The notes under the pieces: model-generated | Databases searched by the model: none | Seen by the model: only the letters and a program-made list of their open reading frames with translations | What the model was told of the DNA's origin: nothing | Assembly (NCBI GenBank): GCA_026874595.1 | Contig: CM049320.1 | Span: forward strand, 40,916,714-40,980,713 | DNA length: 64,000 nucleotides | Direction: 5' to 3' | Source: Sipunculus nudus | Lineage: Eukaryota > Annelida > Sipuncula > Golfingiida > Sipunculidae | Position numbers and translations under genes: made by a program | Part shown: positions 1-12,600 of the stretch, in pieces | Numbering within the stretch: the stretch's first letter is position 1 | Layout: each line of letters starts with the position of its first letter

Positions 1-385
1 CAGAGGAGGGCTGTGGATTTACAGAGGAGGGCTGTGGATTTACAGAGGAAGGATGTGGATTTACAAAGGAAGGCTGTGGATTTACAGAAGAGGGCTGTGG
101 ATTTACAGAGGGCTGTGGATTTACAGAGGAAAGCTGTGGATTTACAAAGGCTGTGGATTTACAGAGGAAGGCTGTGGATTTACAGAGGAAGGCTGTGGAT
201 TTACAGAGGAAGGCTGTGGATTTACAGAGGAAGGCTGTGGATATACAGAGGAAGGCTCTCGATTTACAAAGGAAGCTGTGGATTTACAAAGGAAGGCTCT
301 GGATTTAAAAAGGAAGACTCTGGATTTAAAAAGGAAGACTCTGGATTTTTAGAGAAGACTTGGATTTCTTAGAGGAAGATTAGGA
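1..385. repeat. Minisatellite, ~21-bp unit
   Basis: Tandem copies of GGCTGTGGATTTACAGAGGAA, with a few 15-bp variant units, degrading rightward into 'ggctctggatttaaaaaggaa'. The array runs off the left edge. The two overlapping open frames here are repeat artefacts. Confidence 0.95.
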
Positions 386-429
386 TTTCAGGTCTCATGG
401 AACCTTAATAACTTGAAGAAGAAACATGT

Positions 430-705
430 TTTTCTTCCAACATGTATAAAACCTCTATAAAGCAGACAGTTTGATGAGTCACCTGACGGAAAAACAGGTT
501 TCATACCAATATATATAAAACGTCTATAATACAGGTGAAAAAAATACGGGGGTACTATAAAAAATGTATAAAACCTCTATAATACAGGTGAAAAAATTCA
601 GGTGTACTACCAAAATGTATAAAGCCTACATAATACAGGTACAGAAAATACAAGTGTAATGCTAAAATGTATAAAACCTTTATAAAGCAGAAGGTCTGAT
701 GGAAA
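430..705. repeat. Tandem repeat, ~52-bp unit
   Basis: About five diverged copies of a unit starting ATGTATAAAACCTCTATAA and followed by tacaggtgaaaaaa. Unit boundaries drift by a few bases. Confidence 0.8.
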
Positions 706-1646
706 CGTTGGTCATCATACCAAGCAAACACAGCCAATGACCAATAACTATAACATGGATTCTCAGAAATACAACTACTGGATCAATTATGTTTTGTGGA
801 CTGGTTGGAGACAGATCCTGAGGCACTGGAAGCTACAGACAGATAAGCAGGCATGAAATCATACGCCTTAACACTCCCTCAGGCCCAGCATTGACCTGTT
901 CTTAATGACATTGGTTTGAAAACATTTTCTCAGCAGAACCGGAACCATCTTGAACATGTCTGGCTACCAGCCCCCCCTTTCCCAAACCAAAGTGCACTAT
1001 ACAATCAATATGGCTGAAACCCAGCTGGCACGGAGAATCTCTCTATTGTCATTTTCCTTTGTTATACCCAGGGGTTAACATCTAATTGTTGTGTTATTCT
1101 GTAGAAATGATGGGTAGGTAAATACATCAAGTTGTCTTAGCAGATGATAGCAGACAGTTTGAACTGGAACTGTGTCAATAAGGACCGTGACAATCTGACA
1201 ATAACATGGGATATGTATCGATCGTGAAACTTTGCTTGCAATATGATACCAAGCATTCCTGTTTTTATAGAAGAGTAAATAAGCTTATTCTCATAAAATT
1301 TATTTCCAAACTTCAATTAAAATTCATTTCCAAATGATTAGTCAATCAGATGCCATTTAACTTTTTTTTCAACAATGACATTTCATCCTATATGCCTTGA
1401 ATGGCACTGAGACACTTTTTTTGTTAAATTTCACTTTCCCTTGCCTGATCAAGTATTGTCAACATATTTATACAGGGACATCTGACCATACAGATCTGAT
1501 ATCTGACCTTGTAACAGAATGAATCATTGCAACAGTGAATCATTACGGCCCTGGATAAATACTATTTTGTTACTTTCATTTACTGTATAGAAATACAAAC
1601 CAAATCCTTGGGAATTGCTGAACTAAGTAACACATTTAACAAACAT
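706..1646. other. No gene or repeat structure seen
   Basis: AT-rich sequence with no long frame, no family motif and no terminal repeat that I could recognise. It may be PDE9A intron or 3' flank. Confidence 0.5.
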
Positions 1647-2165
1647 AACAAGAGCACGGCAAAGAGGCATAATATACCCCTTGTATGTCTTTTGACCTCA
1701 AACCCTATAAATATATGTGAATTTTGTCAAGAATTTAAGGGGAGAAACTATATTGATAAATATATAATGAATTTCATGAAACTCCATCCGATTTTAGCTA
1801 AGTCATCAAAATATCCTTAAAAAGTATGTTGACCTCTTCATTAAATATGCATGGATTATGCCAGAAATCGAACTTAGGTGAGACATTATATTGGTTAATA
1901 TTTCTCTAGAGTTCCTTCAAAATCCATCATATTGTTGGTTAGTTATCGCAGCAACACCACAAAGTAGCTTGGTGACCCCTGACCTCAATAAATATGCGTG
2001 TTTTTGCCTTTAATTGAATTGGAGCAAGACAATCTATTGGTAAAAAGTTATGGTGATTTGGTGAAACTCTGTTAAATGCCTGGTAAGCTGTTGCAGCGAC
2101 ACTAAAATTTAATGGATGGACGACAACTAACAGATGGACCGTGGTTATACCATAATACGTCCTTT
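1647..2165 (+). mobile_element. Pearl/HINE-like element, family A copy 1
   Basis: Starts AACAAGAGCACGGCAAAG, continues with a core containing 'gacctca..aaatatatgtgaattttgtcaag', then a degenerate GGAC/GATGG tract and an end reading TTATACCATAATACGTCC. The start (cataatataccc) and end (ggttatacca) are roughly inverted. Related copies lie at 15478-16158 and 19845-20180. Confidence 0.65.
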
Positions 2166-2511
2166 CATAAACTTACTGGACAATATCCATTGTGGACATC
2201 ATGAAGATGGATTCATATTATTTGTATAGCAGCAAGGATAATTTCAGTTCAATCATTTCTGTAAATTCTTGTTTCAGTTTTTGAAGGAAAACTTCTGAAT
2301 GATCCACATGATTTTCAAAGGTTTATGAAAGCATTATTTATAATGGAAGGAATTTGATAGTTATCAATATATGGTTACTGTAAATTGTGGTGGTCAAACT
2401 CAATAAGTTCTCAAGAAACTTTCATGAAGCAAAAACATGACAACAGCAAGAATAAATTACAAAGCTCCTCACTTCACAGTCTACAAAAGCAACAAAATGT
2501 AACTTTAACAC

Positions 2512-3155
2512 AATTGACCACTGGGTCATGTCGCTCAGTTGATAACTTGTGATTAACTTGACACTTAAGTTAAGATCTGAGAGAAAGTTAATAGTACAAA
2601 TTACATGTTCAGCACATTTATTTTGATAAAGGAATTGTCAAATAAATGAAATACATATACCAGTATTCAAAAACTGCTAAAAATATATCATACTTTTATA
2701 ATTTTTTCCAGCTATGCAGATAAAAAGGTGTAAATTTCTTTATGCTTAAAATGTGTAGAAGAATATCAGTTGAAGGTCAATTCTTACAAAAGATATCATA
2801 TCAAACATTTAGCAGCAGATTTTCTTGACCAATGATAGCGTCCAAGTGTTGATTCAAAGCTTCAGAATTTCTCAGTGTCATACTATAGCCCAAACTTGGT
2901 GATTCCTGGTACACATTAAATAACTTGTTTTAAAAAATAAAAATGTTACTGATCAACAGCTTAAAGATGCAAGTTTAAAATTACCCAGTTTCAGGTATGG
3001 TAAGATATATCAAAAATTGTATGTCAAATTGGAAAACCATAGCTTAAAACAGTGTAGAACATGTCCTGCCAATGGATCTCTAGCCAGATGGCAGACTGGA
3101 AAGAGGACAAAGGCTGATCACTAAAGCTCAGATAACGTTAAGTCAGCCAAGCCAA
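2512..3155 (+). mobile_element. Degenerate element with family E ends and an unrelated interior
   Basis: The left end (about 2512-2545) reads ctgggtcatgtcgctcagttga and the right end (about 3110-3155) agctcagataacgttaagtcag. Both resemble the termini of the 3971-7063 element, but the interior lacks its tandem cores. Confidence 0.45.
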
Positions 3156-3574
3156 CAACATCACAAATACAGCTATAACATGCCAAAATCAATGAAGCAA
3201 CACTGATATAAAATGCATATATAACAACTAGAATCAGGCAGATGTTGCACATAGTGACTGCCTTTAAACATGTAAATAATGTATCTGGTACAGAGGAAAA
3301 CTTTCAATTTATCTCCTGCTAAAAACAAAGTGGACTATGTGGACTGGATTTGATATTGTTCACCATATTAAGACTTTAACCAGGTAGAACCAAAGCTATG
3401 CAACTACTGTCATGGCCTTATAAACCATACTGGAATATGATTAATTTTGTAACTTAAACAGTAATTTATCCTGTTTGATCTTGAATTTCTTGTTTATTAT
3501 AAACATGTAACACATGATCGTTTCACGATGTGCAACCACTGCTCCTGTGTCACAATGTCACAACTGTTAATAAC

Positions 3575-3679
3575 CTGATTGAAAAACTCTTGTAAGAGAC
3601 AATCAATCCAAGGGTCAGCCACCTCCATCGGTCGTGCCTCATTGGAAATATCTGATACCTTCATCAGTATCATCTCAAG
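3575..3679 (-). CDS. PDE9A: PDE9A exon 10, last coding exon seen
   Basis: A 105-nt, phase 0-0 exon starting [20 protein letters not shown], with the metal-ligand Asp338 in SDISNE, and ending LLQEFFNQ. The acceptor is strong (cgttttcag); the donor CAG|gttatt is weak. Human PDE9A has Cys-Cys where this protein has Val-Ser before the Asp; the metal ligand itself is kept. The following exon is not recognisable down to position 1. Confidence 0.95.
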
Positions 3680-6600
3680 CTGAAAACGAAACACAACAAG
3701 ATGAAACAGATGATTGTGGCCACACTTGCTGAAAAGGGAAAGTGAAACCCCACTACTCTCTCCGTCCGCAGCAATACAACAACACTGCTGCACGGTCTTC
3801 TCACTGACATGGATTGCTGGTGTAACAGAAATAGCTCACCGGTTGTATAAACATTAGTATTCAGTAGGCTGTGAATTGTGAGGGCCTTCAGAATCGATCC
3901 AATTATAGATTCTTTACTTTTGGTTCAATTCTTGATTCAATTCTGACTTATGAAATAAATTTCAGAAAAAAACAAGTGACCCATGGGTCATGACGCTCAG
4001 CTGACTGGGAAGAGATTCGCAAAAGGAAATTTTATCATCAGAATGGTAGTATATACCCATTCAACTGAAGCATCAAACAGATTAACCAACAGGCCAAGAT
4101 TTAGTCTGTATTTATATATCTCAAAAGTAGAGAAAAAATGTGTAAACTTTAAAAACTAGAATATGGGCAGCCGACAAGTGACTACGTGTATCCGCCAAAA
4201 TCAGAGTGGAACGGTTGAAGTGAGGCATGGATTTGAGTGGCAAAGGGAAATAGAGTGAGGTATGTTGCATATTAGCATGGATGTCTGCAGCCTCAATGTG
4301 TCTGTAGGTTGTGCCACCTACCACAAGTCCAGAAAGCTATCCAAGTTGTATACATATGCAAAATTTTAGGCAGAAAAGTCAAACCACTACATGTATATGA
4401 GTGATTTTAGCCGACAGCAGACAAACAGACAGACGCTGTGCAAAAATGGTTGCAGGTGGCCCCTCCACTTTTGTGTATGATAAAGACCTATGTGAGATCT
4501 ATACACATGCAAAATTTTGGCCCAATCTTTCAAACGGTTCCCGAGATATGAGCTCGGATGTCTGCAGCATAAACTAGAATGTAGGTGGCGCAACCTGTCA
4601 TAAAATCAAGAAAGCTATCCAGGATGTATAAAACTGCAAAATTTTAGGCAGATATGTCAAACCACTGCCGAGATATGAGTGACATTATCCCACGGCAGAA
4701 AACAGACAGACGCTGTGCAAAAATGGTTGCAGGTGGCGCCACATGTTTTGCGTATGATAAAGAGCTATGTGAGATCTATACACATGCAAAATTTTGGCCC
4801 AATTGGTTAAACGGTTCCCGAGATATGAGCTTGGATGTGATCAGCGTGAACGTGAATGTAGGTGGCGCCATCTGTCATAAAATCAAGAAAGCTATCCTGG
4901 ATGTATATGCATGCCGAATTTCAGGTGAATAAGTCAATTCACTGCAGAGATATGAGAGATTTGAACCCAAGGCAGATAAATAGATGGACACTGTGCAAAC
5001 ATGGTTACAGGTGGCGCCACCACTTTTGTGTATGTTATAAAGCAATCCAAGGGCTACATTTGTATAAATTTTATTTCCTGATTGGTCAATTGATTCCCGA
5101 GATCTGAGGGTTTATGTGTGGAAACAGCCGCACAAATGGACGCTGGATAGAGGGGAAAGGTCAGAGGTCAACACAAATTGGTTAGGCACTAGTTCACATG
5201 TGACTCAATAATTGGTGTAAGTTTCGGAAAAATCGGTCCATTTTTCTCAGAGGAGCTCTCTGGAAACAAACGTGGCGGCGGCGGAGGAACCCGGTCAAAA
5301 ACATAGTATCTGCAAAACTTCATTTTGGAGGATACAAAACTACAGGTGGCTCCACCAGTCTGCAGAAACTAATAAAAACACTTAATGGTCAATATCCATG
5401 CAAAGAATCATGATGATCTCCGCATTAGTTGTTCAGATACTTCAGCTTTTGTATCAAATTGTCCATTATTCTGAGGGATACTTCAGTCCTATAGCTTGAA
5501 GGATATGGGTAACACTAACAGAGACCTGATTTCAAGTTTCCACAGTCACTCTTCATGGGCCTCCTTGCATGACAAGAATGAAGATTCTAGGTCCTGTTGT
5601 TGCAATATGTACCCTGTTGACAGATAACCACATCTTTAAAGGTCTCAAAAAAAGAGAAAAAAAATTCGTAAAAATTTGAAAAAAATAGAGGTGGCTCACC
5701 CAGTCTGCAGAAACTGATGGAACAGCTTATGACCAATATGTATGCCGAAAATCATGACCATCAATGTTGTAGTTATTGAGATAATGCACTTTTTGTATCA
5801 AATTTTCCATTATTCTTGGGGGGGTATTTTGGAGCCATACAGCCTAAAGAATATGGGTAACAGAGACCTAATTTCAGGTTTCCATGGAGAATTTTCATTG
5901 GTCTCCCTGTGTGTCAAGAATGAAGATTCTAGGTCCAGTTTTAATGATTTGTGCCCTATTACCAGATGTTCATATCTTTAAAGGTCTCAAAAATAGAGAA
6001 AAAAATTCATAAAAAAATCGAGGGATACGTGGCGCCACCAGTCTGCAGGAAGTGATGACACATTTCCTGATCAATAGTTATGCCACAAATCATGACCATC
6101 AGTGATGTAGTTATTGAGATATTGAAGTTTTTGTATGAAATTTTTTACTACTCTGGGGGGTACTTTGGGGCCCCATAGCTCGAAGGATATGGGTAACAGA
6201 GACCTAATTTCTGGTTTCCAAGGAGATTTTTCATGGACCTCTCAGTGTGTCAAGATTTAAGATTCTAGGTCCAGTCTTTACAATTTGTGCCTTGTTAACA
6301 GATGTTCACATTTTGAAAGGGCTCAAAAATAGAGAAAAAAATTCATTAAAAAATCGAACAAAACAGGTGGCGCCACCAGTCTGCAGGAACTGATGGAACA
6401 TCTCATAATCAATATGTATGCCAAAAATCATGACCATCAGTGATGTAGTTATTGAGATATTGAAGTTTTTGTATGAAATTTTTTACTTTTCTGGGGGGTA
6501 TTTTGGGGCCCCATAGCTCGAAGGATATGGGTAACAGAGACCTAATTTCTGGTTTCCATGGAGACTTTTTATAGGTCTCTCAGTGTGTCGAGAATGAAGA

Positions 6601-9600
6601 TTCTAGGTCGAGTCTTTACAATTTGTGCCTTGTTAACAGATATTCACATTTTTAAAGGTATCAAAAATAGAGAAAAAAATTCATTAAAAAATCTAAAAAT
6701 ACAGGTGGCACCACCAGTCTTCAGGAACTGATGGAACATCTCATGATCAATATGTATGCCAAAAATCATGACCATCAGTCAAGTAGTTAATGAGATATTG
6801 AAGATTTGTATGAAATTTTTGACTTTTCTGGGGGGTACTTTGGGGCCCCATAGCTCGAAGGATATGGGTAACAGAGACCTAATTTCTGGTTTCCAAGGAG
6901 ATTTTTCATGGACCTCTCAGAATCCCAAGTTACAAGGTTCTAGGTCCAGAGGTTACCATTTGTGCCTGGTTAATGGACAGATGGACAGACAGACGGACGG
7001 ATAGACGGACGACAGACAAAGAGTGATCGCTATAGCTCAGATGACTTTCAGTCAGCTGAGCTAAAAATAAAACCAATTTTACAAAAATGAATGTTAGGAA
7101 ATATAAGAAAAGTGTAGCTCTTGCTCTGTTGGTCACCACCATATATGCTTCTATGTGAGTAGAGTTGTCCACCAGCAAATGTTTAATGTAGATTTAGGGC
7201 ACATACGTGACAAAGAGCTTTTACACTGCAAACTGCTCAGAGGTTAATAATCAATTACAATTTAATCAAGGGCTTGCAATTCAATGCATCAATTGTTTCT
7301 TCAATGCATTGTTACACTCCTTGTATTCAGTGTCCACTTCATTATTTCATCACTGCATGCTTCCTGCAGTTGACCAGTTTTATCATCCAACTGCAATGTA
7401 TGGAAATGTTTTATCACCCAAAAGAAATAGCCAATATCAATATGAGCGTCTGGCTCAAGTGTTGACAAACTTTACTGTTTAGCTAATTATACACCTAATG
7501 CATAACATTCATCCCAGTATAAATCAAAACGTAACTTGTTTAAACTGAAGCAACCCACTTTCCTTGCTATAAGTTTGTTCATCAAAAAGACAATTTTTGT
7601 AATGAAAACTTTTTCTGACTAAACCAGTTTGAAATGTTAATGTTGGTGTACACACTTCTGGTTTATATTTTTGTTTTTGTCAAATCCAGGATCCTAAAAG
7701 ACTGCACTCACAGAAAGATAGAATTTCTAATTTGGTAGCCAGGATTACATGTCTTACAGTCAACATTATCCTGTTCATTTTGAATGCCAACATCTCCAAA
7801 CCACCAATATACAATCCAGTCAGCCACATCAGAGTGTCCCAGTGTGGTGCTGGCTGAGAACAACAGAAAGCAATTTACTTTAATAATTATGTTGAAGAAG
7901 CTTGCCTGGACGCGAAGATTCCTCCAGCCCTATGTAAAACATCACCTATGAACTTATTAGGAAATATTTTTCACAAACTGGAGCCAAAAAAATAAATAGG
8001 CATTTGTAATTTTTTTGGTGAAGTGTCGCAACTGAATTAAAGTAAAATCGAGGGGTCTAGGTTTTTGTTTAACTCAAGGATACTTATAGAATATTCAAAA
8101 TGTCCCCTCTCCACTGTCTTTTGTAACATTGATTAAGGACTACAGGTGGTTAAATCTGTAAACAATGAGTAAGGGTATTTAATGAGTCTGATGCATGTTT
8201 AATTGTAATTTAAGTTTCACTTACCATCATTTTATGTTCCTTATTGTTGAAATCAAAGTCTGATAAGATTGCCTTGAAGCCCTGGAGAATCTCATTGTGT
8301 TTGGCCATATCAGTAGCCAGAATGCACCTGTACAAGTTTATATAACACAATATTACACAGAGGTAAATCAATACAAATATACTGCAAGCATTCTCTGTAA
8401 TTCTGAAATATATTTTACCTACAACACTCAACAGCCTATCATTATAAAATTCCATATTCCTAATATGTACAAGCATGTGTTATACTTAATTAAGTGGCGT
8501 CAATTTATCTTAAAAGGGAAAGGGGGTTTTCAACTTGATCACAGGCATTGGAGGGGAATCAAAGTTGGGACAACTTTTTTATAGACATTTTATTACCTGA
8601 GTGAAATTTCAAATATATTACAATTAAGCATCAGGTTTTTAAAAAATGGTATTATGTTACCAGTATAGATTAATTCTAAACCAGGTTTAGATATATCAAG
8701 GAGATTACAGACTGGAGCATCAAGTAAGAGTCTGGCCGTGTCTAATGTTGCTGACTGGGGTCATAAAACAAGCTGCTCAAAAACACACAGAGATGCCCCT
8801 GATAAGCCTGGCGCTAAGTGATATAGCAAGAGGGACCCCCCTGATGTCAACGGTGGACGCTCAATATGGCCACTGACCATAACTGCAGTGCTTGCTGGCC
8901 TGCAGGACCAGGAAACCTGGCCTTTATATAGAACAGAAGAGTGGCGCAACTGGCAATCAAATGAATATGAAATATAATGGTGGTAAATTCAGGACCAGAA
9001 AATCTGACTGTTAAAGAAGGTCTGACCTTTCATTTTTCAAGAACTTTCACCCATTTTAAAGTATTAAAAAATTTAAAGCAGATCTATAATGTGCAAGTAC
9101 AAAAAATTTATCACTACTTAATTAGATGCTGCATTTCTGTAATCATTAACTCTTATATCTAACAATGCAATGTGATTTTTTTTACTTGTAACATTTAAGT
9201 AGGCTACAGTGAAACCTGAGATAAGAGACCACCCATGGCACTGGCCAAATAGGGTCTTAATTCACAGGAGATCTTATTAGACAGGTCAGTTATAACCAAT
9301 GTGAATGCTTTCAGTTCACGAGGGGTGGTCTTTCAGACAGGTTCCACTGTACAATATATATAAGCCTTGTATATGACCTACTTTATCATGCCTTCTCTTA
9401 GCCGTCTGAACATGTCTTTTGGCATATGCTGGAAGATATTGCAGCCTGGCTTTGACAGAACCTCAAATGCCATCGCACAATGGTGGTTCTCAAGAGGGGA
9501 GATATCATTGTATCTGATGGCCAGTTCAGTGCGAGCATTTATCTGGAAAAATGAAATCACGGTTTACCAGTAGGTAGAGTATCACATATTGAAATTAATA

Positions 9601-12600
9601 CTTTTCCTAATATTATACCAAAAGTACCATGGACTGAATTACCACATACTTACCTGTAATATTACACTCTGAACAGAAAGCTATCATGTAATGAATGTCA
9701 ATTCATGACATATCCACCCACTGAATATATGGTTTTGTAAGTTTACTTATATCACTCAGATATTCCTCTCCATAATTTAAGGATGATAAACTGCTGTATC
9801 ACTTGGCAGATCAGCATTCTGTCTGCTGACTGGCAGCATCCCAATCTTAAATATCACTTACCAGTTAATGTCTACAACCATTGTACAATCTGATATGGTA
9901 TATTTTTTTAAGCATCCTCCCACATCAGAAAGGTGTAGCTATTAAACTTTTTTTCTCTCCTTTTTTTTGGTTGGAGGTAACTGCCTCCATTTTTAATGCT
10001 AAATTAACTAAGTATATATAAATTTGCAGAATTCCAATTTGGTTTGGACAGGTCAGTATCACTTGCTTCCTCTCAGTTTATATTCAGGTATAAACCAGGC
10101 CCGTGACTGCTGCACCTGTAGGCCCTGGGTATGTAAATGCCCCCCTTTGCCGAATCATACCACCGAGAACCCCCGAAAGGCCCATTTGTTTGTGAGTGAA
10201 ACAAGGCTGTTGGTTAAGGCCTTCCCATTAAGCCTGCCAATCACTCATCCTGGATGAGGGCCAACCATGAAAAATCCCACCACCTTGGCTGAGATTCAAA
10301 CTCACAATCTCACAATGTAAGTATGCTTACTTGGCCAATGACTAAGTTCAAATTCATGTAACTTGGCCAAAATTCATCGAACCACAACCATTTGAACAAA
10401 CTTGAGAGAGCTCATCTCTGGGATCATTTCTGTGAAATACTGAACATTTCAGAGCAGAAGATTTTAAAAGGTTTTCAAGCTTTTTCCCTGTAAAATGTAA
10501 GTCAATGCAGGTGGCACCACCAATACCTCAATTTCAAATATGTCTCAAGTGAGCAACATTGGCAAAAAATTTGGTGATGATAGCTCCTGCTGTTTTTGAG
10601 ATTGTAAATTTAGTATTTTTTTATTTTGAAAATATATCAAGTTCAGCTTCCTGTTACTCAGCCAAAAATCAATGAACTAGAACTGTTCAAACAAACTTGA
10701 GAAAGATTGTTCAATGGATCATTAATATGAACTGTTGGACAATTTGGCTGAACATTTTTTGTTGAGAAGATTTTTAAAGGTTCTTTTAGCTTTTCCCTAT
10801 AAAACCAAAGTCAATGCAGATAGAAAAAAATAAGCAAAATCTGAGTTTTTTTTAGATGACTCATTTTCTGCATAAAATTTGGTAATGCTAGTTCCTGCCA
10901 TTTTTTAGATAGTATGGGTTAATGTATGAAGCAAGACAATGGACACCAGACAAAGCCATACCCTGGCATAAAACGCAGTAAATTTAAAAGCACAAAATAA
11001 GCATATTTAATTCTTATGTGAGCAGACACATCTCATAACAAAACTTATATAGAGGAAAATCTGTGTGGTATCAAGAACAGTAAATATTCCACTTAATATA
11101 TATGGTTCATGCTGCAGTAAAGCTTACAATACAACTTTCCCAGTGGTGTGAAAATAACACTCAGCTAAATATAACACAGACAAAATGCTGCCAGAGGTAA
11201 CTAGTTCCTATTCTTTTCCAATATGATTTGTAGTTGGGACTAATGGGAGGATTTTGCTTCCTGCTTTTTATATGTGTGCCTTCTTGGGAATGATCTGGCT
11301 CACATCAATGATACACTGGCACCTGGTATCTCACTACGTTAATGAGACGTTCGTTCTATTCTCACACAATTTTATGTTCCAGACCTTACAAATTCAATTA
11401 TTGGTTTATTTTTCTTCACCATAAAGAAAATAGGCAAAGAGCTACAATAACCTGACTGCTGTCAAAATAAAAGGGAAAATTCCTACTATATTCCTAACAC
11501 AGGTCCTCATAAAATTAATAGACAGGGTAACCAAAAACCCTGTGAGGACAGGCTGTCTCCCATGGGTGAGATCATAAAAGCAGAAGTTTATAACACTTGG
11601 TGTATGCAAATGGAAACAAAATATATAAATGCGTTTTTAAAGTCCCATTTCTCCAACAGCAATCATTTTCAATATGACTGTGGAGAAAACTTTCATTTTC
11701 TGTCAACCTCAGCTTTTATGTCTATTTTTATCTAGCATAAATTTTCATGATTTTATGCTGATTCAGCAGCCAGCTGCAATAAGTAGGAAATTTTCATAAA
11801 AGTAGTTGGATATACATGACAATGACCAAGTCTGTACTTATATGAACAAATTCATCAATTATAAGGATTCTGAATTAGGATAATTTTGATACCCAATAAT
11901 ACTTTTTTTTAACTGGAGGAAATATCTGTATAAATTTAAAGTCTTTTTATTGTTTTTTTTTAATATATTTAAATATATATAAAATATATATAAAACCCTG
12001 AACTGTATGAAAATTTTTCATGTTGAGATAATATTACTTTTTTATCTGAGATGTCCAGTTCTGCTTTCCTATCTGACCTATAATACCTTGCCTTGTTGTT
12101 GTTTTTTTTTCAAATAATCTGATTGTATGGTGATGTATACAAGGCTGGCTATGAAGTGATATTCCTGCTGTTTACTTTACCCCAGAACTTCTAGATGGTG
12201 ATATTCTTAGATTTGCAGAATATTTCAAGAAAATACTTTATTAAATTAACTCAGTCAGATGGAAGGAAAGAGCCAAACAAAGGGGAAAGGGAAATGCCAG
12301 CCAGATGGAAGGAAGGAGGCAAGCAGAGGGGCAAGGGAAATGCCAACCAGATGAATGGAAAGAGGCAAGGAGAGGGGAAAGGGAAATGCCAGCCAGATGG
12401 AAGGAAAGAGGCAAGCAGAGGGGCGAGGGAAATGCCAGCCAGAGAGAAGAACAGAGGCAAGCAGAGGGACAAGGGAAATGCCAGCCAGATGGAAGGAAAG
12501 AGGCAAGCAGAGGGGAAAGGGAAATTCCAGCCAGAGGGAAGGAAAGAGGCAAGCAGAGGGGAAAGGGAAATGCCAGCCAGATGGAAGGAAAGAGGCAGGT

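Noticed and set aside
13-372. Two overlapping 100-120-codon frames
   Set aside because: Both are readings of the 21-bp minisatellite.
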